Assembly (NCBI GenBank): GCA_903813345.2 | Contig: CAIIXF020000006.1 | Coordinates: 36,733,936 to 36,797,935, forward strand | Origin: Owenia fusiformis | Lineage: Eukaryota > Annelida > Polychaeta > Sabellida > Oweniidae | Length of the DNA: 64,000 bases | Reading direction: 5' to 3' | Shown: in pieces, positions 56,891-64,000 of the stretch | Layout of the letters: the number at the start of each line of letters is the position of its first letter | Numbering within the stretch: the stretch's first letter is position 1 | Position numbers and translations under genes: made by a program | Notes under the pieces: model-generated | Database searches by the model: none | Seen by the model: the letters and a program-made list of their open reading frames with translations, nothing else | Told to the model about the DNA's origin: nothing

Positions 56891-57580
56891 TAGTTAAAAG
56901 AGTAACCTTGTTCTTTAAAACATTAAGTTTTGAGCATTCATTTTTTTATCAGATTCAAGGTTCACTTCAAAGTTAATCATGTAAATGTGACATGGAATCA
57001 CTAAAACCATGTAAAAGCAATATATAAGTTCTTAAAACTAGATTCTTAAAATCCCTACTTATGGAACATTGTAAATCCTGCTGACCTTGCAGAAAAAATT
57101 GCTCAAGGTCACATTACTGCATATTTGTCAAATCTTCATCAGAACACATCAGACCAACATATTATGCAATAAAATATTGTATATACTCTAAAACAACCCC
57201 CTCTTGGCTTTCATCTAGACTATATGCTTTCATAGAATAAAAATATAAGCTGGTTCTATTTACTTTCTTTTGAATATAGACCATATAGTATAGTGAATGC
57301 GCTTTCAGACATCAATATTATATTGTGGTCCGCGACTCGCGTTTGGTCCAAAGAATGATTTTTCAAAAACTAGTGATCATATATCAATTAAATTCATTTT
57401 TGAAGGTCCTGGACATGTCTATCAGATGTCTGCAAAACAATATAACCATATCTGGATTAGTTTTGTAGATTTTTTGTCTACTAATCACATTTTTGGCTCC
57501 ATGTTTACTGATTTATGAAAAATATTTTGAAATAAATAAAGCTACCCGAGATGACCAAGCAGTTCCAAACTTATTAATAA
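56891..57580. other. No recognisable gene
   Basis: Downstream flank of the minus-strand gene; the 73-codon plus-strand frame at 57297-57518 has no features. Confidence 0.4.
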
Positions 57581-57581
57581 C

Positions 57582-58679
57582 TTAACACAATAAGCCGACA
57601 CCTCCATCCCGTGTAATGGTGTCAACATATTTGAAAGGAGCTATGGCATCATTTTTAGGAGCCAGTTCAAAAGTTTGTTTCAATGAATTCAAATGATATC
57701 TCGAAGCGTTACCTGCCATTTTATTTGTGTCATGCGTTAATATTCTTGCATTTCTGTAAGACCGTGGAACTTTGGACATGATGTCCTTAATAACAATTGC
57801 ATATGGAATAAGTCCCCTGGGATAACTTTTATGCTGATAGTTGTGCACCGTCATGAGGGTATGTCGTACAACTTGACGGTGAAAATAATAATAAGATTTC
57901 ATTTGCATATACTGTCCTGATATCCACCAAGAATTTTTGTCATATTGTACCTCTAGCGGCATTAAATGCTCGATAGCCTTATTATGGAGAGCTACAAATA
58001 TCATATCAAATAGTATCATAGGAACTCGCTCTGGGAGATTCCATTGTTTGGTAGGATTATCCTGTCCACATTCGGAGAAAATAACCGTAGGGCCAGCCCA
58101 TGTATACATAGGCGCACCAACAGCAGGTTGTGTTTCAATCAGAAAATCTTCAAATTGTCTCAGTATGGAAGTATTTGATTTCAATTTATTTTGCGCATTT
58201 TTATTCAAAACCCTTGGTAGTGTCGGTTTCAATATGATATCTTTATCAATAAAAACGTAATACAAATATTTGCCGAGATGTTTCTGCGCATATGTCCAGG
58301 CAAGGTTCCTTCCAGATGTCCAAGTTGTATTTGGACCATATATGTACTTAACATGGTCTAACTTCAAGTCTTTACAGGGTGCTTTATAACTCAATACTAG
58401 CACGTCCAAGTTCTCTGGATTTCCGAGCGTGTCCGTTTGTACGAGATAGTCGCGTATGCATTGATTAGAATTCACAATATAAAGAAAGTTTTTCACAAAA
58501 TCATCATCTGCCGTCGATATATGTGCTCTTCTAGGTGACGTATCTGCTGAAATCAAGGCTTTTGTCTCTCTTACTTTAACTGAATACGAATAAAATGACA
58601 CAGCCATCGTCAGAATCAAGAAAACTGCAACAGGGAAACTGCGCTTCAACATATTCCAAAAATGGAGCATTTTTGTCAT
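57582..58679 (-). CDS. Type II membrane glycosyltransferase-like protein
   Basis: Single-exon, 365-residue protein. A short cytoplasmic tail is followed by one hydrophobic segment (about residues 15-32), the usual signal anchor of Golgi glycosyltransferases, and a lumenal domain. Nucleotide-sugar-transferase-like features are an LDVLVLSYKA strand (91-100), YIYGPNTTWTSGRNLAW (113-129) and YYVFIDKDIIL (140-150), whose DKD could serve as the metal-binding DxD. There are sequons at N117, N169 and near N326. The start is ATG 58679, with an in-frame TGA about 60 bp upstream; a second Met at residue 4 is possible. No neighbour suggests a pathway. Donor and acceptor are unknown; the exact family is not certain and the glycosyltransferase role is inference. 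Confidence 0.75.
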   Translation of the reverse strand: MTKMLHFWNMLKRSFPVAVFLILTMAVSFYSYSVKVRETKALISADTSPRRAHISTADDDFVKNFLYIVNSNQCIRDYLVQTDTLGNPENLDVLVLSYKAPCKDLKLDHVKYIYGPNTTWTSGRNLAWTYAQKHLGKYLYYVFIDKDIILKPTLPRVLNKNAQNKLKSNTSILRQFEDFLIETQPAVGAPMYTWAGPTVIFSECGQDNPTKQWNLPERVPMILFDMIFVALHNKAIEHLMPLEVQYDKNSWWISGQYMQMKSYYYFHRQVVRHTLMTVHNYQHKSYPRGLIPYAIVIKDIMSKVPRSYRNARILTHDTNKMAGNASRYHLNSLKQTFELAPKNDAIAPFKYVDTITRDGGVGLLC

Positions 58680-59030
58680 TTTTACAAATTGCCCTTTTAT
58701 GCCTGCGATGAATGTTCCTGCTATCTGTATTATTCATATTCCTGTTTTCCTTATGCATATTTATGTCAAGCTGACAGAGATATTCGATATTCAGCTTTAT
58801 CTTAATTAGTAGACAGGACGCATTTTCAGCAATCTTAAATGTTGTAGGCATTTTGTGTTGAAAGTGTTCTGACAAATGTTTTTTATGTGACTATTCGTGC
58901 TGAATAAATGAAGGACCCACGGTCCTGTGCTCACACAGTTTGGAACCTTCAGAGAAATGTATATCCTGACTTTAAAACAAAAATATTGATTTGGATTTGT
59001 AGTCTCGAACTTTGAGAAACTTAGATAGCA
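58680..59030. other. 5' flank of the type II protein gene
   Basis: No TATA or splice signal assigned; a 99-codon minus-strand frame (58576-58875) overlaps the start of the gene in another frame and is not called. Confidence 0.4.
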
Positions 59031-60300
59031 CAGTTGTGTGACCTAGTTTGATGACCTTGAAAATTTTACTTATTCAGAGCTCAGTAAGGTCTTTTGTGAT
59101 TAAGCTGACCAAAATTTACATCCAAAAATCAATTTGAAAAATCAACTTTTTGACCTTTCGAAGGTCACTGAATGTCAACTAAAGGTCAAATCCTAAAACT
59201 AATGTCAGATTTGAACTAGACCTGGCAACTTGTAGATGATTTTCCAAAAAAATGGTAAAATTGAAGCAAGTTGAAAAATAACTTATTTTTACTGTTTTTT
59301 GACGTCAAATATCTCAAAAACGGTAGAAATTTGATGCTGACATATATTGAGCAATATGTACGGAATGCTTAAATCTAGTAATGATGTGATTGCAAGAAAT
59401 GATCAAGTATAAGGCAAACTTTGAGAAACTTGTCAATCACAAAACCTGCCATTGACTTAAGTCCTACTACTTTCCAAGAGGTTTGAAATTTTCAGAGGAC
59501 ATAAGTTGCATATACAGCAACTACTAAAAGTTATTTGAAAGTTCTACTTCAACAAAGTGTCTAGTATTTACTATTTACAGAAAATTTGACTTTTTGACGT
59601 CAAAATCCGCAATTTCTCGGAAACCGGGCGAACTTGGGAAATGGCGATGATAGGTCAAATAGGCATTATGGATATGCATAAAATGAATGTGGATATGACT
59701 CAATCCGAATAGCAGTTTTAATTTGTGCGGCCAATGTTGACGGACGGACGGATTTAACCCTTAAAATACGAGAAAACATTCATTTTTAATCATTGTTTAA
59801 GATGTTTTATTTTCAAAATGATTGATAAACATGCAAATATTATAATTTATGACACATGCTGCGACATTTAGATATTTTGATAACAGCCATTTCTCGGAGT
59901 TGGTTCAACATTTATACGCTGATACCATATGGACATAGAAATCTGCTAAAAACAAATTTTCAAAATGACCACCTTATTTTGTAAAGAAATATTTGTCCAT
60001 AACTCAAATACTATTTGTCAGATTTCGTCAAGATGTGCAGATGCCTTATTGGCAAATGACTCAAGTTCAAAACGAACGTTGGATTCAAAATAATCGGCAT
60101 TTCTGAGGAAAATTGCCAGTAACAAGATTCGGTCAAAAGTTCATATACGCCAATGCTCTATGGTCATAGGATCTCTGTCAAGACGATTAAAAACGAAAGC
60201 TTTTAAATGAAGTAATTGCCTCATAAAAAGCAGCAGACATTTCTTGAACATAAATTTTCAACTGAACCTTCAATTCACGAAACATGCTGCCATTTTTAAC
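59031..60300 (+). repeat. Dispersed repeats related to 50590-50975 and 26850-27262
   Basis: 59120-59300 shares ACTTGTAGATGATTTT, GAAGCAAGTTGAAAAATA and AAGGTCA words with the 126-bp repeat. After GACGGACGGACGGAT-like sequence (59739-59753), 59880-60300 repeats the CATTTCT...CAAAATGACCACC...CTCAAATACTATTTGTCAG pattern of the 26850 family. The two families may be parts of one longer element. Confidence 0.55.
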
Positions 60301-60728
60301 AAATATGAGATAAAATGATGAATTCATTTATTTGCGTCACACATGCTATGAATGCCTGTAATATTAATAATGGTTTAAAAGAATTCGAAGTTCCTTGAAT
60401 ATTTTTTGTTTGTCAGAATTCTACATTAGTTTTCATATATGTTATCGGCTTTGAAAATACTAAAAAGTAAAGAAGTTATTAAAAGAAAAGCTGACCCTTG
60501 AACTATTCTGTCCGGGCTACTATGATTTCATTTAACATCAATAGTGTAGATCGATTTTGTCAAAAGGACACAATACATTTCAATAAAAAACGATTTGTTA
60601 CTCCCGATCCGTGGATTTTCTGTTTTTAGTATTATATAGAGTCGTATAAATATGAAATCAGTGACTTCCAAGAAAGATTGTATCACAGCTGGGAATAGAC
60701 CAGCGATAACTGGATAGTCACAAGACAG
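60301..60728. other. No recognisable gene
   Basis: AT-rich; nothing noted. Confidence 0.4.
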
Positions 60729-61720
60729 TTGGAAAGACAACAACAGCAAATTGGGCCAGCAGCCCAAAATGCAGCTTCTGTGAAACAGTTACCATCACAT
60801 CAAACTATGACACAACCTAAAGAAAAACACCACCAAGATTGCCCGAGAGGGGGAGGGGGGGGGGGGGTGAGCAATCCACACAAATTGAAGGAATGCAGAT
60901 TAGCACACTCAAGGGCATTGAACAGAGGTAGAATACTAGAATGTGCAGCTGCAGCAAAGAATGCAACACCTACAGAGGACTTAAAATTCACCAAGGCAAA
61001 ATCACAGTGCTAGGAATGTCAAAGTTCCAAACACGAGTGAGACGGGTAAAGCTATAAAGAAAAGATACTCCCGATGGTGAAATGGCCGAATGCTACAAAA
61101 TTGGAATGGGGTTATCAGGATTATGACTCAAATTTAATCCTGGAGTCTTTTTGTTGACTGACGGACGGACAGACGAACAGACGGACAATCAGACAGACGG
61201 ACAAGTGAGTGATTGCAAAAGCTCACCACGTGAGCTAAAAAACAAAAAAGCAAAATACCCAAAATTTAACAGCCTGGTTCAAACCTCATGATAAACCAAG
61301 GCTACCAGAAAAATACAAAACATACCTGCATTGAATATATACTACCAATTGAATACTCTGGCCACGTCTTGTGTTTGCAGTGCCAATGACAACAGTTGAG
61401 ATGTTCGAGAGGAAAACAATCAAGCACCTAGCTACAGAAGTGGGTCAGAATACCAAAACGCTTCAGTAGCTCAGGATTTTATGGAGAATCAAGCATGCTT
61501 TACTTACTCAATGACGGAAGAATACAAGGTAACCAAAGCCGGAACCAAAGTCAGGAAAATTGTAATGATAAGGAGAGTAAGATTTTAAAGAGCAGGACCC
61601 ATGAGAAAACAGAAAGGAAGTGGAATGCTGAAGAGGAGCTAACTAGTGCAGAATGTCAGTCAGTGGTAATCCACTCAAGTGTCGCCTGGTATGCAAACTG
61701 TAAGTGTCGCAAATGGTGTA
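60729..61720 (+). pseudogene. Decayed LINE with C2H2-like finger and C-terminal domain fragments
   Basis: Near 60940-61010 one frame gives a C-x3-CNTYRGLKIHQGK pattern, like the GL-x-IH finger found in LINE proteins. After a repeat insertion (61020-61260), 61380-61640 carries PMTTVEMFERKTIKHL, then GFYGESSML and TEEYKVTKAGTKVRKI in shifting frames. This is the order seen at the C-terminus of such reverse transcriptases (TTVE-ER--N-LR ... IGLYG-S--L-LP ... VEE-KV-KA). Many frameshifts. A G run (60855-60867) also breaks it. Confidence 0.5.
61140..61245 (+). repeat. GACGGACGGACAGACG repeat
   Basis: Irregular (GACG/GACA)n at 61158-61202 followed by AAGCTCACCACGTGAGCTAAAAAA, partly shown, a palindrome. 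This tail type is common in dispersed repeats of marine invertebrate genomes. Confidence 0.6.
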
Positions 61721-61799
61721 CACAGTCTAGATGCGTAGTAAGCTCTGCGACGGACAAGTGTCTCTTTGGATATCAGAAGATAGCATTGAATTGATTTGC

Positions 61800-62555
61800 C
61801 CCCGGGGTCGTCCCACTTTATTCCTTGATTTTTTTTAAGTTTGAAGGGCCTCTGAAAGCGCTTTACAGCATCACAAACTGACCTAAATGAACTTCTACAA
61901 AAATAATTTATGGAATCAGTGTGATATTACTGTAATGACCCGACTTGGGGTTGGTAGTTTAACGAGCGGTAATTAAATTATCAGATCACCACATAAAAAT
62001 ATTCTAGGGTTCACTTGTAACGATCAAGTTACTATTGTGTTATAGCCTTGTCCACGGCAGCCTACTGCAATGGTTGGATTAAATCATATTTTACAAAGTT
62101 CAAAAGATGGCAGCACTTGAACAATATGTCATCTGAATGACATAAAAATAGATGACAGCATCTCACTATGCCCATAGTTGAACATAAGAAAAGCATGTAA
62201 ATTTCTATAAATGTAAAACAAAACTTATTTATTGATCCTTTGTACAAAAGTTGGTATTAATCTGAGTGTAAATGAAAAGTTAAATCTAGAATAATCGTGA
62301 AATAGGATAGGAAGTGGTATTTGCAAGAGTAGCGGCAGAATACTAAGAACTGACAATCAAGGCCTGTTAACTGTGAACAATGAAAACCATACGTTTGGCT
62401 CTATATGAAAACCTAAAGCAGACTTCTGCCATTTGAGCTTATGTCCAAATAAAAATTCAAGATCCTCAAAATGAAATAACAAATACTGCCACTCTATTAA
62501 CCTCAGAATTTATGCACAGAATTCTGGCAAATCACAAAACAGAGAACTACAGACT
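61800..62555. other. No recognisable gene
   Basis: Nothing supportable on either strand. Confidence 0.4.
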
Positions 62556-62560
62556 AAGAT

Positions 62561-63578
62561 ATCAGAAAGTAAGTAACCAACTGCTCTCATTTTTTCATAT
62601 TTCATTCAATCAGATTGAAATTTTCATAGATGATGTAGAAAATATTAAAGTATTAAACAAGACCAAGTACAATGGGTTAGCGTCAATGCCATTGTTATGG
62701 CTGTTGCTATGGTGATGATTGTTTTGGGTAGGTGGGGCACCCTTTTGTAAGCAGCTTTGGAAGATGATTTGTAGAGTTTTTTACATGCTGTATTCCTCCA
62801 AATGACCTAACAATTTTTTATACAAGACTGAATAATTTGTTTTATGAATTATCACAATGGTAACTACGCTCCATTTTCCCAGTTATAAGTCATCGACACA
62901 AAGAAATCAAGGGTATATCTGTCACAATGATGGCCATGATTCAGTCGCAGTTTCAATCCAGTCAAACGTTGCAGAAGGGGAATTTTACTGGCATGACGAT
63001 AATGGTCCACCTACACAGAGCCAACATTACCGAAGATACAATAGATTAAGCTTTTTCCATGGTCACACAACTACCCCAGGCTCACCATTCCCCAGACCTG
63101 GCCCCATGTGACTATATTCTTTCCAGATGCAAAGATGTTGTTACGGAGAGTCCGTTTGGACAGCAATTAAGCCATAATTTAAGCTTTCAATGGCACGTTT
63201 GCAGTCATTGAATGGTGACATGTTGCACTTCTTTAAGGGCAGAGTGAAACTTTGTCTCAACTGCACTGGCCTTGGTGGTGAATAATTTGAAGGAATATGA
63301 GTTAAAATGTAATCTTACATGTGAATTTGATATATTTGGAGGTTTTACAACATGTAGAAAAACTCTACAAATTATCTTCAAACGCGACTTAAAACAGGGT
63401 GCCCCACCTACCCAAAACAATTGTCACCATAGCAACAGCAATAACAATGGAATTGACACTAACCCGTTGTCCATGGTCTTGTTTAATAGGTTAATATTTT
63501 CTACATCATCTGTGAAAGTTTCAATGTGATTGAATAAAGTATGAAGAACTAAGAGCAGTTGGTTACTTACTTTCTGAT
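62561..63578 (+). mobile_element. Long-TIR Tc1/mariner-like element
   Basis: 225-bp inverted repeats at 62561-62785 and 63354-63578: ATCAGAAAGTAAGTAACCAA, AGATGATGTAGAAAATATTAA (in part), GGGTTAG(C/T)GTCAAT, CCATTGTTAT, GGGTAGGTGGGGCACCC and TTTGTAGAGTTTTT. The interior carries a decayed transposase. Target duplication unresolved. Confidence 0.8.
62920..63260 (+). pseudogene. Decayed DDE transposase of the 62561 element
   Basis: Shifting frames give a HDDNGPPTQSQH stretch (D-N-xP-H type second catalytic region) and an FPRPGPM / P-PDLAPCDYIL-like third catalytic region near 63090-63115. Then comes the ALKRL-SL-G-lineage tail (MARLQSLNGD). Stops and frame changes show it is dead. Confidence 0.6.
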
Positions 63579-64000
63579 CGGGCCTCGTACACTAACACTA
63601 AACCTAAGTAACTATCACTGCATGATCAGTTACAGTGCATACTCATGTTCTGAGCCAATGCATCAAACGCCTTTTTCATGTAGCATCACTACACTATACA
63701 GTGGTCCAAAATAACTAACAAATACACCTTTTGCCAAAGTTTTCAAGATCAAAATACACGAATAATAATCAATCAATGCGTGCGGCTTCACCGAAACATA
63801 AAGTTAACATTGCAACTAATAAAACAAACCAGAAATGAATCGCAGATGGCCACATAATAAGCTGCGACTTGAACCAAAAGTTCGAGGATTTCTCGACAGG
63901 CACAGTCTGAAAATGGCGAAAATGTCTTCCCAGATTCTGAGACTTGAACCTTCAATTATCTACCAAAAATAAAGCTCAACTCACCGCTGGATGTATCTCA
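63579..64000. other. No recognisable gene
   Basis: No feature noticed up to the window end. Confidence 0.4.

Noticed and set aside
60729-61013. 94-codon frame as an intact gene
   Set aside because: It includes a glycine run from a G homopolymer, and the recognisable LINE finger lies in a different frame, so it is a remnant.

Overview
This is a window of AT-rich, intron-containing, transposon-dense metazoan nuclear DNA, most likely from a marine invertebrate. The species cannot be fixed from sequence alone. The evidence is C2H2 zinc-finger genes with GT/AG-type introns, rhodopsin-class GPCRs, a eukaryotic tRNA-Cys without encoded CCA, remnants of LINE reverse transcriptases, a tRNA-derived SINE, Tc1/mariner-type DNA transposons and many long-terminal-inverted-repeat (foldback) elements. 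There is nothing bacterial: no operons, no Shine-Dalgarno-led gene series and no CRISPR.

Layout. 1-5.2 kb: no firm gene, several repeats, including a 20-bp minisatellite and a 1.3-kb foldback element. 5.2-17.2 kb: a local cluster of paralogous C2H2 zinc-finger genes. Two have intact nine-finger coding exons (5527-6942 and 13448-14773), each followed by decayed fingers. After the first, the decayed finger module has become an 82-bp satellite (7.4-9.5 kb). Between the two lies a 2.2-kb element with CACGGTG termini and a 5-bp target duplication (Transib/RAG-like end structure) that carries a mariner copy. 17.2-24.7 kb: a LINE tail, then a nearly perfect palindrome (two 2.5-kb arms around a 0.9-kb loop) with one tRNA-Cys gene in each arm. 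A broken end of a protein-primed-type B-family DNA polymerase gene abuts the right arm. 25-36 kb: foldback elements, a 3.9-kb mariner element with a second element nested in it, a truncated third zinc-finger paralogue, and a LINE fragment. 36.8-40.1 kb: a SINE, then a single-exon GPCR gene whose third intracellular loop contains eleven 19-residue repeats. 40-52 kb: repeats only. 52.7-53.8 kb: a GPCR pseudogene with two nonsense codons in one otherwise continuous frame, with a mariner MITE inserted at its 3' end. 55-57 kb: a segmental duplication and a LINE tail. 57.6-58.7 kb: a single-exon type II membrane protein of glycosyltransferase-like appearance. 59-64 kb: repeats, a LINE remnant and a long-TIR transposon with a decayed DDE transposase.

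The likely functional protein genes are therefore four: two zinc-finger proteins, one GPCR and one Golgi-type glycosyltransferase-like protein, plus the tRNA-Cys pair. The rest is mostly mobile-element debris in several nested layers. Each gene appears to work on its own. The only family logic is the tandem zinc-finger cluster, whose members share a 3' splice site plus exon module and acidic N-terminal regions rich in IKQE-type motifs. All calls come from reading the sequence; no database search was possible.
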